Source: Mangrovitalea sediminis (GTDB lineage: Bacteria; Pseudomonadota; Gammaproteobacteria; Pseudomonadales; Oleiphilaceae). Taken from it: a DNA stretch of 64,000 nucleotides. The notes under the pieces are model-generated. The model saw only the letters and a program-made list of their open reading frames with translations, did not search any database and was not told the origin of the DNA. Position numbers and translations under genes: made by a program. The DNA lies in NCBI RefSeq assembly GCF_002514725.1, contig NZ_NTLB01000003.1, forward strand, positions 310,001 to 374,000, read 5' to 3'. Positions 53,493 to 62,353 of the stretch are shown here, one piece after another; position 1 is the first letter of the stretch; every line of letters begins with the position of its first letter.

Positions 53493-53984
53493 TTAGGGAG
53501 CGGCCGGGTCAGGGTTATCCAGCACGCTCTGGGTTTGTTCTGCCCGGAACGCCTGTACCGCGGTGCGTACAGCCGGATTCGACAGGGCGACGATCTCTGC
53601 GGCCAAAAGGCCTGCATTGGTTGCACCAGCGCGGCCGATTGCCAGGGTACCGACGGGTACGCCGCCCGGCATCTGGACAATAGAAAGCAGGGAGTCGAGA
53701 CCGTTCAACGTTTTGGACTGGACGGGAACCCCGAGCACCGGCAATGAGGTTTGTGACGCCACCATGCCAGGCAGGTGCGCCGCGCCGCCAGCGCCTGCGA
53801 TGATCACTTGCAAGCCCCGGGCTTCGGCTGACTTGGCATAATCGAACAGCAGATCGGGTGTTCGGTGTGCCGATACCACACGGGTTTCGTAGGGAACGTT
53901 AAGCCGCTCCAGCATCGTTGCTGCATGCTCCATGGTCGGCCAGTCCGACTTGGAACCCATGATAAGGCCAACAAGTGCCTGCAT
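53493..53984 (-). CDS. purE: N5-carboxyaminoimidazole ribonucleotide mutase PurE
   Basis: 163-aa class I PurE that shifts the carboxyl group from N5 to C4 of the ribonucleotide made by PurK. Motifs [25 protein letters not shown] and [13 protein letters not shown] supply the phosphate and base sites. ATG 53984 starts [15 protein letters not shown], the normal position; the frame opens 18 codons earlier without support. First gene of the purEK operon. Confidence 0.96.
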   Translation of the reverse strand: MQALVGLIMGSKSDWPTMEHAATMLERLNVPYETRVVSAHRTPDLLFDYAKSAEARGLQVIIAGAGGAAHLPGMVASQTSLPVLGVPVQSKTLNGLDSLLSIVQMPGGVPVGTLAIGRAGATNAGLLAAEIVALSNPAVRTAVQAFRAEQTQSVLDNPDPAAP

Positions 53985-54224
53985 TGATTTGGTCTCGTAC
54001 GATGGCTGGTGAAAAGATGAACAATTTGAAAGCCGCACATTGTATTGGCAGTCGCCAGGGCATGCAAATGCCTGTGCAGGTTCTGTAGCCAGCAGGTATT
54101 ATGCCGCGACAGCTTATAGATGTTGCGACTATGCCGCTCCGGGCGTCGAACCCCAAGGGGGGAAGGCTGTCAGAGGGTGGTAATTGGGTCCGCAGGTGTA
54201 AAACAGGTTTCTCTGAGGGTGTAC

Positions 54225-55091
54225 ATGGAAACGATTCGACCGGATAAAGACGATCTGCATGCTCATCGTCCCCGTAGCGCGGCTCCCTTGCGCACGGAGG
54301 CTGCCAAACCCGCGGCGCCGGCCAGCGTGCGTTCCGGGTCTTCGCATGGCGGATTGATCCCCTGGTTGCTGGTGTTGGCGTTGCTACTGTTGGGGGGCGG
54401 CTTTTACTGGTGGGGCCAGGACGAGCTTAAAACCCTGAACAGCCAACTGGCGGAAACTCAGGATACGCTGCGCCAAAGCAAACTGGCGTTGGCCCGCTTT
54501 GAAGGGAAGTTGACAGAAACCGGTCAGGAACTGCAGCAAAGCGGCAGTAGTGTATCCAAAACCCTGCAAAGCCACGGTACTGCCATACAAAAACTGGATA
54601 AGACCGCCGACCGCCAACACAAGGATATTACGCTGAATGCGGAGTCTATCCGTCGCATCAGCCGCCAGTTGGATGCACTGGACCAACAGTTGCAGGATCT
54701 GTCGAACCACATCGGCGACCTGAACACGTCGGTCGCAGACCTGAAAAAGTCGGGTATTTCGGCGGCAGCGGCACTGCAGCAGGTGCAACAGAAGCTGGAT
54801 AGTACCAGTCAGCAATTCTCCCAGACGCAGGCGGATCTCAAGAAACAGATCGACCAGCGTCAGCAGGAGCGGGTTCTGGCTGATCAGGAGGTACAGGCAC
54901 GGCTGAACAAACTGGACCAGGAAGTGGCGGGCGCTTCGTCCGACAAGGCACTGCAGGCAATGACGAAAAAACTGAAGAACCTGCAGGATACGGTTTCAGC
55001 CATTGATGCCTCCCGGGCTCAGCTGAACGCGCGATTGATCCAGTTGAACAAACGGGTGGATGCACTTGCGAGCCAGTCGGGCAAGAAGTGA
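54225..55091 (+). CDS. Membrane-anchored coiled-coil protein of unknown function
   Basis: 288-aa protein. A charged cytosolic N-terminus rich in Arg, Ala and Pro (about residues 1-42) is followed by one membrane helix (LIPWLLVLALLLLGGGFYWW, about 44-63) and a long periplasmic coiled coil (about 68-285) with heptad patterns rich in Gln, Leu and Lys. I do not recognise a family; the plan resembles HemX-like or cell-division coiled-coil proteins, but no signature motif is present. ATG 54225 is chosen, with GAGGG in front. It is divergent from purE. Confidence 0.75.
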   Translation: METIRPDKDDLHAHRPRSAAPLRTEAAKPAAPASVRSGSSHGGLIPWLLVLALLLLGGGFYWWGQDELKTLNSQLAETQDTLRQSKLALARFEGKLTETGQELQQSGSSVSKTLQSHGTAIQKLDKTADRQHKDITLNAESIRRISRQLDALDQQLQDLSNHIGDLNTSVADLKKSGISAAAALQQVQQKLDSTSQQFSQTQADLKKQIDQRQQERVLADQEVQARLNKLDQEVAGASSDKALQAMTKKLKNLQDTVSAIDASRAQLNARLIQLNKRVDALASQSGKK

Positions 55092-55250
55092 CCTGAGGTG
55101 CCGGGACGGCCTTTCTGTAGGAATGCCGGTTTGATGCGGCTTCCAACAGGCGTGTAACATTTTGTATCCGGGGCTTGCGGTATCTCTCAAATCCCGAAAA
55201 CCAAAGCTGTTAATATGCGCCCACCGATAACCGGATAGAGAAAGGCGGCG

Positions 55251-56096
55251 ATGATTGGAAGACTCCTGCACCGGCTGGTGTTTGTGTTGGCACTTCTCTC
55301 CCTGGGTGGCTGTACGCTTTATCAGTCCATGGGGCAAAGTACCGGCGCCTATCTGGACCCGGTCGCTGGCGAAAACTTCGTACATATCCCCAATACATCC
55401 TGGGACAGTTCCGCCGACGCGCTGTTCTACTTTTACCGCCCCCATTCCGAATGGGCGGCGGACGAACTGGAATCCCCCAGCGTCTATATCGACGGCAAGC
55501 ATTACTTCAATCTGCGCGATGACAGCTATACCTGGATCGAGGTGTATCCCGGCGAGCGCCATGTTGTCATGCGCCGCCCGCTTATGGGCTTCGAGGGCCT
55601 GGGGAGTTTCAATCTGGACAAGATCGTTGACGCCAAAGTCAATGTGAAGGCCGGCCACATCTACTACTTCCGTTATTCCGAGGTCAGTCCTCCAAAGCAA
55701 ACCAATCCGGATTTGGATCAGAGCTCGCCGCTGGCGACCGGTTCGCTACAGCTCGTCACGCGGGATTATGCGATGACCGAAATCGTCAAGACTCATTTCC
55801 TCACCAGCGACAGCCTGGCTTCCAATGATGCAGCGCGCTCCATCGTGGCGCACAATCGTGATTACGATTACGAGCATGAGAAGGCGCGACTGAAAAAGGA
55901 ACTCAAGAAGGAGCTTGAACAGATGAAGGAGCAGGGTTTCTGGCATCCGGCTCCATGGTACTGGCCTTTTGGCGGCGGCCCTACCCGGGAGCCTGCGGCG
56001 CAGCAAAAGCTTGATGCCCTGGAAAAAGCGCATGACGCCTGGATTGAATCGCAGAAGAAGCCGTCATCGGGTTTCTTTGGTTGGTGGCCGTTTTAA
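55251..56096 (+). CDS. Lipoprotein, DUF2846-like
   Basis: 281-aa protein with a lipoprotein signal (VLALLSLGGC, lipid-modified Cys near residue 21). The mature N-terminal half (about 45-165) contains FYFYRPHSEWAADELESPSVYIDGKHYFNLRDDSYTWIEVYPGE (quoted only by its parts FYFYRP, VYIDG, YTWIEVYPGEH-type), the pattern of DUF2846 surface or periplasmic lipoproteins. The C-terminal part is a charged helix (KARLKKELKKELEQMKEQG) and a Trp/Phe-rich tail (SSGFFGWWPF). Function unknown; outer membrane location is likely, since residue +2 is Thr. Confidence 0.75.
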   Translation: MIGRLLHRLVFVLALLSLGGCTLYQSMGQSTGAYLDPVAGENFVHIPNTSWDSSADALFYFYRPHSEWAADELESPSVYIDGKHYFNLRDDSYTWIEVYPGERHVVMRRPLMGFEGLGSFNLDKIVDAKVNVKAGHIYYFRYSEVSPPKQTNPDLDQSSPLATGSLQLVTRDYAMTEIVKTHFLTSDSLASNDAARSIVAHNRDYDYEHEKARLKKELKKELEQMKEQGFWHPAPWYWPFGGGPTREPAAQQKLDALEKAHDAWIESQKKPSSGFFGWWPF

Positions 56097-56268
56097 GGCG
56101 TTGTATCCGGAGGCCTGAATTTTGCGTCCTGGTGCAGGAGCGCCAGTGCATCAGGCAGATTCCTTTTTCGGATGTGCCTGCGTCCCAATAATAGAGATAA
56201 CTATCGCAAGTAATCGGCAGGTTCTGGACGCCTTTCGAATCGATAAAAGGGAGTGGAGGACTACGTTC

Positions 56269-56934
56269 ATGTCTTTGAAAGAGACCGTCAGCGGCCAGGT
56301 CGACAGGGCCAAGGTGTTCGTTGATCGGCTTCGTGCGCGCTATATCGATGCCTACGCGCGAGCGTTGGAGCTAAGCGGTGATCGTTTGGATGATCTGGCT
56401 CGATTGAGTGAAACGCTGGGCCCAAGTGTACGGGACGCTGTGGATGCCCGTATCGAGGGCTTGCGGCAGCATCTGGACGAACTGAATCGTTCGCTGGCCG
56501 ACAAGGCCGTCCCGTTGGACCGCAAGGCTAAAGTGGACCGGATGGCATTGAACGAAAAGGCGCGAAAGGCCGGGCAGGGGCTGCGTTTGGTGAAAGGTGC
56601 TGTGGGGGCTGAGGCGTCGAAACCTGACGTACCTGCGAAAGCGGTTGTCGCCGCCGAAGCGAAGCCGTCGACAAAGACTGCTCGTGCTAAGCCGGCAGCC
56701 ACCCGGGCGAGTTCTGCCAAAACGGCAAAAGGCGCAGCCTCTAAGCCGAAGAAAGCCGCCGCAAAGACGTCTGCTGCGGCGAAAGGCCCTGAAGGCGCGG
56801 CCAAGGCCCCATCCCGGCCCCGTAGCGGGCGTCAGGCAGGCAGCAAGGGTTCCGGGTCCGCAGCGAAGGGGACGGCAGTGCCCCCTCGCAAAAAAGCGCC
56901 CAAGGCACCTCGTAAGCCTGCAGACAACACATAG
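56269..56934 (+). CDS. Basic Ala/Lys-rich-tail protein, AlgP/histone H1-like
   Basis: 221-aa protein. The N-terminal half (about residues 1-105) is a charged helical domain (MSLKETVSGQVDRAKVFVDR). The C-terminal half is low-complexity Lys-Ala-Pro-Ser (for example AKTAKGAASKPKKAAAKTSA), like the histone H1-like tails of Pseudomonas AlgP or PhaF, which bind DNA or polyhydroxyalkanoate granules. The AlgP-type KPAA repeat is not strict here. GGAGGA ends eight bases before the ATG at 56269. Nucleoid or granule association is a guess. Confidence 0.7.
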   Translation: MSLKETVSGQVDRAKVFVDRLRARYIDAYARALELSGDRLDDLARLSETLGPSVRDAVDARIEGLRQHLDELNRSLADKAVPLDRKAKVDRMALNEKARKAGQGLRLVKGAVGAEASKPDVPAKAVVAAEAKPSTKTARAKPAATRASSAKTAKGAASKPKKAAAKTSAAAKGPEGAAKAPSRPRSGRQAGSKGSGSAAKGTAVPPRKKAPKAPRKPADNT

Positions 56935-57034
56935 GGAGATTGGGTGAAGTCGGCTTGACGGCGGGAGGCTCAAAGCGTCAGAGTATCGAACCGGTAGCGT
57001 GGCGTGCGCGTTGTCATACTGCCGGAAAAAACAT

Positions 57035-57062
57035 TTGACAGTGCAGATCAAATGCTTAAAAT
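57035..57062 (+). promoter_or_regulatory. Strong promoter for the tRNA Val-Asp-Val operon
   Basis: TTGACA (57035-57040) is a perfect -35, with a 16-bp spacer and TAAAAT (57057-57062) as -10. The following GCGC discriminator is typical of stringently controlled stable-RNA promoters. The first tRNA starts 23 bases downstream. Confidence 0.82.
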
Positions 57063-57084
57063 GCGCAACTCACTTGGACAGCAT

Positions 57085-57160
57085 GGGTGGTTAGCTCAGC
57101 TGGGAGAGCATCGCCCTTACAAGGCGAGGGTCGCAGGTTCGAACCCTGCACCACCCACCA
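57085..57160 (+). tRNA. tRNA-Val (TAC), copy 1
   Basis: 76-nt tRNA with the TAC anticodon in CCCTTACAAGG, T-loop GGTTCGAACC, and encoded CCA. Identical to the third gene of the cluster. Confidence 0.96.
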
Positions 57161-57200
57161 TCAACACCAAGTGCGATTGGCAATTTTCGCCGATCAACTC

Positions 57201-57277
57201 GGAGCGGTAGTTCAGCTGGTTAGAATACCGGCCTGTCACGCCGGGGGTCGCGGGTTCGAGTCCCGTCCGCTCCGCCA
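57201..57277 (+). tRNA. tRNA-Asp (GTC)
   Basis: 77-nt tRNA, anticodon GTC in CCTGTCACGC, T-loop GGTTCGAGTC, encoded CCA. It sits between the two valine tRNA genes, 40 bp after the first. Confidence 0.96.
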
Positions 57278-57282
57278 TCTTC

Positions 57283-57358
57283 GGGTGGTTAGCTCAGCTG
57301 GGAGAGCATCGCCCTTACAAGGCGAGGGTCGCAGGTTCGAACCCTGCACCACCCACCA
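57283..57358 (+). tRNA. tRNA-Val (TAC), copy 2
   Basis: 76-nt tRNA identical to the first valine gene, beginning five bases after tRNA-Asp. Identity of the copies implies recent duplication or gene conversion. No clear terminator follows; the stretch 57359-57562 contains only a weak CGGGG/CCCCG hairpin near 57484-57500. Confidence 0.96.
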
Positions 57359-57562
57359 TTTTGATTTCCCTTTATGACGTGCTGGTGACAATGGGTGAAA
57401 CATCTGCCCAGGCACCGTCATGCCTGTCATTTCCCTATGGCAGGATAAGCGTACTGACCGGTCTTGGGATGGGGGTGCCTGTCGGGGCATGCACCCCGTG
57501 CGATACCACTATCGGTGTCGCACCGGGATGCCGGTTGCTCCTGAGTACAATGCGCCAGCGAC

Positions 57563-58984
57563 TTACTTACCGATCAGGCTCTGGCCGCAGACGCGGATGA
57601 TGTTGCCGTTGACGCCACCGGACAACGGGTTGCAGTAGTAGGCGATGGTTTCCGCCACATCCACCGGTAATCCTCCCTGTGACAGGCTATTCATGCGACG
57701 ACCGGCTTCCCGGATCGTGATCGGCATGGCCGCAGTCATCTGGGTTTCAATAAAGCCCGGTGCCACAGCGTTGATCGTGATCCCGTCCTTGAGCTGCTTG
57801 GCCATGGCTTCGACATAGCCGATAACGCCGCACTTGGAGGTCGCGTAGTTGGTCTGGCCAAAATTACCGGCAATACCGCTGATGGAGGATACGCAGACGA
57901 TGCGGCCGTTCGAGCGCAGCAGTTTGCGTTTCATCAGCTCGTCGTTGATCAGTTCCTCGGCGGTAAGGTTGACCGCAATGGTCAGGTCCCAGAAATGATC
58001 GGGCATGCGGCCGAGGGTTTTGTCGCGGGTAATGCCCGCATTGTGAACGACCAGGTCGACGCCCTTGAAATGTTCTTCGAGGTAGTCGGCGATGGCCTTC
58101 GGACCGTTCGGTTCAGTGATATCCGCCGCCAGCGCCTTGCCGTTGATGCTGTTGGCGACGCCTTCGAGTGCCGCCATGGCCGCCGGGACATCCAGGCAGA
58201 CGACCGTTGCGCCGTCCCGGGCCAGTACACGCGCCACGGACTCTCCAATGCCCCTTGAGGCGCCTGTGACCAGCGCCACCTTGCCGGTTAACGGTGCGAT
58301 GTTGTTGGTCGCCGTTCTGCCTTTGCCGTCCCTCTTGCTGATCCGCACGACCTGACCCGAGACGAAGGCGGCTTTGGGCGACAGGAAAAAGCGTACGGTT
58401 GACTCCAGTTGGGTTTCTGCACCCGGCGCCATCCAGATCAGTTGCGCTGTGGCGCCTTTCTTGCCGATTTCCTTGCCGACGCTGCGGACAAAACCCTCCA
58501 GGGCCTTCTGCGTAGCCGCTTGCGCTGCCGTGGTGCAATCGGCCGGGTCGGTGCCGATCACCACGATGCGGCCGCAGCGGCCGATGTTGCGGATCGTCGG
58601 ATGGAAGAAGTCGTAGACGCAGCGCAGTTGGGTCGTATCGGTCAGGCCGCTGGCGTCGAAGACCAGCGCCTTGAAACGACGTTGCTCGCCGATGTTATCC
58701 ATTTCCAGGCTGTTCGCCTTGTGGCTTTGCGCAAGATCGGCGGAGGCTCTCAGGGATTCGACATGGTCCGGATAGTACAGCGTGGCAGCGCTATTGCTGA
58801 TCAGGTCCGCCAGTACCTTCATGGCCTTGGGTTCAGGGCCTGCGCCCAACAGTACGTGTCCTTCGACAAAGGGCTGATCGGCCCGTTGCCAGCGTTCCAG
58901 GTTAACCGGAGACGGCAGGCTCAGCGATTGCACCACCGATTTCCCGATAGGCGTGTTGACGAACTTGAGGTAAAGATCGGACAT
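57563..58984 (-). CDS. High-molecular-weight 3-oxoacyl-ACP/CoA reductase (FabG4-like)
   Basis: 473-aa reductase with two Rossmann-type domains. The first (about residues 35-225) lacks catalytic residues. The second (about 235-473) is a full SDR: GASRGIGESVARVLA, HNAGITRDKT, catalytic Ser in VSSISGIAGN, Tyr/Lys in YATSKCG, and PGFIETQMTAA. This arrangement is that of M. tuberculosis FabG4 (Rv0242c), which reduces 3-oxoacyl-CoA with NADH. It is divergent from the thiolase at 59222, with 237 bp between them, so both may work on CoA-bound fatty acids under common control. Confidence 0.87.
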   Translation of the reverse strand: MSDLYLKFVNTPIGKSVVQSLSLPSPVNLERWQRADQPFVEGHVLLGAGPEPKAMKVLADLISNSAATLYYPDHVESLRASADLAQSHKANSLEMDNIGEQRRFKALVFDASGLTDTTQLRCVYDFFHPTIRNIGRCGRIVVIGTDPADCTTAAQAATQKALEGFVRSVGKEIGKKGATAQLIWMAPGAETQLESTVRFFLSPKAAFVSGQVVRISKRDGKGRTATNNIAPLTGKVALVTGASRGIGESVARVLARDGATVVCLDVPAAMAALEGVANSINGKALAADITEPNGPKAIADYLEEHFKGVDLVVHNAGITRDKTLGRMPDHFWDLTIAVNLTAEELINDELMKRKLLRSNGRIVCVSSISGIAGNFGQTNYATSKCGVIGYVEAMAKQLKDGITINAVAPGFIETQMTAAMPITIREAGRRMNSLSQGGLPVDVAETIAYYCNPLSGGVNGNIIRVCGQSLIGK

Positions 58985-59221
58985 GTTAGCTTCCTTTAAC
59001 GTACAAGGCTGTTATCGTCGTGGCGATGTCATGCGAACAACGCTTCCGGATGTGGATGCGCTTCATATTAGGGATTCGCTTGCGATTTGGATTGACTAAA
59101 TGCGAGGGGCCTCTCGTCAACGGAGCCAATGAGGCTACGGGCCTGCGCGTTAGACTGCCAGGTATCGCGACCTCGATGTCGCAATCCACAGTAATCGCTG
59201 CAATAGCAACAGGATACGCTT

Positions 59222-60547
59222 ATGGCTCAGGGTGGCAATCAACGTCGGGCGAAAAACGCCGACCAGGTCAACTCCACAGGAATTCGTCGCGTCGCCGTGA
59301 TCGGCGGCAACCGGATTCCCTTTGCGCGTTCCAATACCGCATACAGCAAACTCAGTAACCAGGACATGCTCACCGTCGCCGTCCGCGGCCTGATCGACCG
59401 CTACCATCTTCAGGGCGAGCGGTTGGGAGAGGTCGTTGCCGGAGCGGTCATCAAGCACTCGCGGGATTTCAACCTGACCCGTGAGACGGTGCTAAGCAGC
59501 GGCCTTGCCCCGGAAACGCCGGCGTACGACGTGCAGCAAGCCTGCGGCACCGGGCTCGAAGCGGCTATCCTGGTGGCGAACAAGATTGCTCTCGGCCAGA
59601 TCGACTGCGGCATTGCCGGCGGGACCGATACCACTTCCGATGCACCTATCGGGATCGGGGAAGGGCTGCGCGAAATCCTGCTGGACCTTAATCGTGCCAA
59701 GACAGTGGGCGAGCGCCTGAAGATCATCGGACGTTTTCGTCCGAACCACCTGATGCCGCTGATTCCGGAGAACCGGGAGCCGCGTACCGGGTTGTCCATG
59801 GGCGAGCATTGCCAACTGACGGCGCACGAGTGGAAGATACCCCGCGAGGCGCAGGATCAACTGGCACTGGAAAGCCACCAGAAGCTTGCAGCCGCTTATG
59901 ACGAAGGCTTCTTCGACGATCTCATTACGCCGCTTGCCGGGCTGAATAAGGACAATATCCTGCGGCCGGATTCCAGTCTGGAAAAACTGGCCAGCCTGAA
60001 GCCCGTTTTTGACCGGGAGAAGGGCACCATGACGGCGGCCAACAGCACCGCGTTGACCGATGGGGCTTCCGCCGTGTTATTGGCGAGCGAGGCCTGGGCC
60101 CAGGAGCGCGGTCTGCCGGTTCGTGCCTACCTGACCTTTTGCGAAACCGCGGCCGTGGACTTCGTCGACAAGGGCGAAGGGCTGCTGATGGCGCCGGCTT
60201 ACGCTGTGCCTCGTATGCTGGAGCGGGCAGGCCTCACGCTGCAGGACTTCGATTTCTATGAAATCCACGAAGCCTTTGCCGCGCAGGTCCTGTCGACCCT
60301 GAAGGCGTGGGAGGACGAGACTTACTGCCGCGAACGGTTGGGGTTGTCGAAACCGCTGGGGAGCATCGATCGCAGCAAACTCAATGTTAAAGGCAGCAGT
60401 CTCGCTACCGGGCACCCGTTCGCCGCCACGGGCGGTCGAATCCTGGCAACGCTGGCCAAATTGCTGGAGCAGAAAGGCAGTGGGCGCGGCCTGATTTCCA
60501 TCTGTGCGGCCGGTGGGCAGGGGGTGACGGCGATCCTGGAGCGGTGA
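59222..60547 (+). CDS. Acetyl-CoA C-acyltransferase, FadI-like thiolase
   Basis: 441-aa thiolase that cleaves 3-oxoacyl-CoA with CoA, or condenses acyl-CoA and acetyl-CoA. The nucleophilic Cys is in QQACGTGLEAA (near residue 106), the conserved His in YEIHEAFAAQ and GHPFAATGGR, and the second Cys in ICAAGGQGVTA. Length and insertions fit the FadI branch. No fadJ follows; the partner appears to be the divergent FabG4-like reductase, so a synthetic or short-cycle role is possible as well as beta-oxidation. Confidence 0.88.
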   Translation: MAQGGNQRRAKNADQVNSTGIRRVAVIGGNRIPFARSNTAYSKLSNQDMLTVAVRGLIDRYHLQGERLGEVVAGAVIKHSRDFNLTRETVLSSGLAPETPAYDVQQACGTGLEAAILVANKIALGQIDCGIAGGTDTTSDAPIGIGEGLREILLDLNRAKTVGERLKIIGRFRPNHLMPLIPENREPRTGLSMGEHCQLTAHEWKIPREAQDQLALESHQKLAAAYDEGFFDDLITPLAGLNKDNILRPDSSLEKLASLKPVFDREKGTMTAANSTALTDGASAVLLASEAWAQERGLPVRAYLTFCETAAVDFVDKGEGLLMAPAYAVPRMLERAGLTLQDFDFYEIHEAFAAQVLSTLKAWEDETYCRERLGLSKPLGSIDRSKLNVKGSSLATGHPFAATGGRILATLAKLLEQKGSGRGLISICAAGGQGVTAILER

Positions 60548-60610
60548 TGTTGGCGGCGAAGGCTGTATTGGTGGGCTGTGACTGTCTTCGGGCTTTGTTC
60601 GGGGAGTTTT

Positions 60611-60750
60611 CCCCCTCTCCCCCGGCCCCTCTCCCGCCAGGGAGAGGGGAGCAAAAAAACAGGTGACGGGGTCAGACGCCCGACTCGGAGTAGCGCGCCA
60701 CCCCGGGAAGCCCCTCGCCCCTGGCGGGAGAGGGGTTGGGGAGAGGGGGG
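60611..60750. repeat. 140-bp palindromic repeat (REP/MITE-like)
   Basis: The left arm 60611-60649 (CCCCCTCTCCCCCGG ... GGGAGAGGGG) and the right arm 60711-60749 are inverted copies with about five mismatches over 39 bp; each arm also contains its own smaller hairpin around CCGCCAGGG / CCCTGGCGG. The 61-bp middle is unique. Such CCCTCTCCC-rich dyads are spread in many gammaproteobacterial genomes as non-autonomous REP-type elements. It lies between the fadI-like stop and the amidase stop and could end transcription from both sides. Confidence 0.75.
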
Positions 60751-60762
60751 GCCTCTAAACTC

Positions 60763-62238
60763 TCAAAACCCCTCCGGCCGCTCAAACCCGCTAAGCCCCG
60801 CCTCTTCCAGCAACTGCGCCACCCGGATCGTCGTCAGATCCATACCGGGTGCGCCTATAATCTGCACGCCGAACGGCAGACCGTTCTCATCCTTGCCCAC
60901 CGGGGCCGTGGTGGCAGGCAGGCCGAGCAGGGTGGCGAGGCCGATCCAGCAGAACTGGTCCATATAGGAGCGCTTTTCGCCGTTGACGCTGATCTTGCGA
61001 TTGAAGATGGGCATGCTGTGATCGTGGTGGATGGCGACGGTCGGTGTGATGGGGGTCAGCAGCACGTCCACTTCGGCAAACAGCGTTTCGATTTGGGCGC
61101 GCATCTGCTCCCGCGTTTCATGATGTACGACCCACTCGTGGAAGCGCTGATTGACGCCGCGCCCGTACTGGCCGATGCCGAGCGTCATCTGAATAAACAG
61201 TCGCAGCCATTTTTCGAGGCGTGCAATCCAGGCCATCTGGCGGCGCTGGGCGGGGGTGAGCCCGGTACCCATCAGGCTGCCCAGCAGGTTGAAGTAGGTT
61301 GGCAGGATCTGCTCGAGTCGCAACAGCTCATGCCGGGCTTCCTGCACCCGTGCGCCTTCCCGCGCCAGCGCATCGCTCAGGGCCTGATAGCCCTGTTGCA
61401 GGGGGTTGTCGATGGGGCAGGCCGGGTCCTCGAACCAGACGGCGACCTTGAGGTCTTTCAGTGAATCGAGGCGGGCCGGTGTCAGGTCCAGCTTCCAGGC
61501 GCGGGCGTCGGCGGTCCTGGGGCCGGCGATAATCCCCAGAATAAAGGACAGGTCGTCTGCGGTGCGGGCGATTGGACCGGCTTCGACCAGATCCGGCTGG
61601 AGGACGAGACCGGGGGGGCCGGGAATATGGCCGCGCATGGAAACGAGGTCCCGCGTGGGCTTGTGGCCAAAGACACCGTTGAAGTGCGTCGGGGTTCGGA
61701 TAGAGCCACCGACGTCGCTGCCGACTTCGAAACTGGTCAGGCCAGCGGCCACGGCCGCCGCCGCTCCGCCAGAGGAACCGCCTGGCGTTCGCTCCAGGTC
61801 ACGCGGATTCCGTGTGACACCGTATACCTTGTTATAGGACTGCAGATCGGATGCGTATAGCGGCACGTTGGTCTTGCCGATAATAATGGCGCCGGCGTCC
61901 ACCAGCTTTTGGGCGATATCCGCATGTTTCTCCGGCCGGTGCTGGGCGAGTGCGGGCGCGCCGGCGGTGGTCGGCATGCCGACGACTTCCCAGGTGTCCT
62001 TGAGGGTCAACGGTACGCCGTGGAGCGGGCCGCAGGGTTCCCCGTTCGCCCGTTTTTCATCTGCCACCCGCGCCCGTTCCCGTGCAGCGGTTTCGTCGAG
62101 GGCAACGACAGCATTGATCGGGCCATTCAGCCGTTGAATCCTTTCAAGATAGGCATTGACGGCGTCGGTGCTGGATATCTCGCCAGCGCGGATCTTCTCC
62201 GCCAGTGCTCGGGTGGGCATGAAGGCCAGATCGGTCAT
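60763..62238 (-). CDS. Amidase signature family enzyme
   Basis: 491-aa hydrolase with the Ser-cisSer-Lys triad: Lys in LTLKDTWEV, TPGGSSGGAAAAVAAG, and GSDVGGSIRTPTHFNG. It is only distantly similar to the amidase at 37037-38527 (different length of C-terminal region, HDHSMPIFNRKISVNGEKR here), so the two are not recent duplicates. The insert around residues 300-380 is aromatic-rich and could form the substrate tunnel. Substrate unknown; no Gat partner genes. Confidence 0.87.
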   Translation of the reverse strand: MTDLAFMPTRALAEKIRAGEISSTDAVNAYLERIQRLNGPINAVVALDETAARERARVADEKRANGEPCGPLHGVPLTLKDTWEVVGMPTTAGAPALAQHRPEKHADIAQKLVDAGAIIIGKTNVPLYASDLQSYNKVYGVTRNPRDLERTPGGSSGGAAAAVAAGLTSFEVGSDVGGSIRTPTHFNGVFGHKPTRDLVSMRGHIPGPPGLVLQPDLVEAGPIARTADDLSFILGIIAGPRTADARAWKLDLTPARLDSLKDLKVAVWFEDPACPIDNPLQQGYQALSDALAREGARVQEARHELLRLEQILPTYFNLLGSLMGTGLTPAQRRQMAWIARLEKWLRLFIQMTLGIGQYGRGVNQRFHEWVVHHETREQMRAQIETLFAEVDVLLTPITPTVAIHHDHSMPIFNRKISVNGEKRSYMDQFCWIGLATLLGLPATTAPVGKDENGLPFGVQIIGAPGMDLTTIRVAQLLEEAGLSGFERPEGF

Positions 62239-62353
62239 GCGGAATCCTCATCAGAGTGAATTTGGCATTAAATCCCAACCGCGGCATCCTGTAAATCACT
62301 TGCTTTAATTGCTGTGAGGCAATCTACAGGGACGATTGGCTTCCCTTTCATTG

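Noticed and set aside
57420-57638. Small open frames downstream of the tRNA cluster
   Set aside because: No start signal or domain, and they run into the 3' end of the FabG4-like gene on the other strand.
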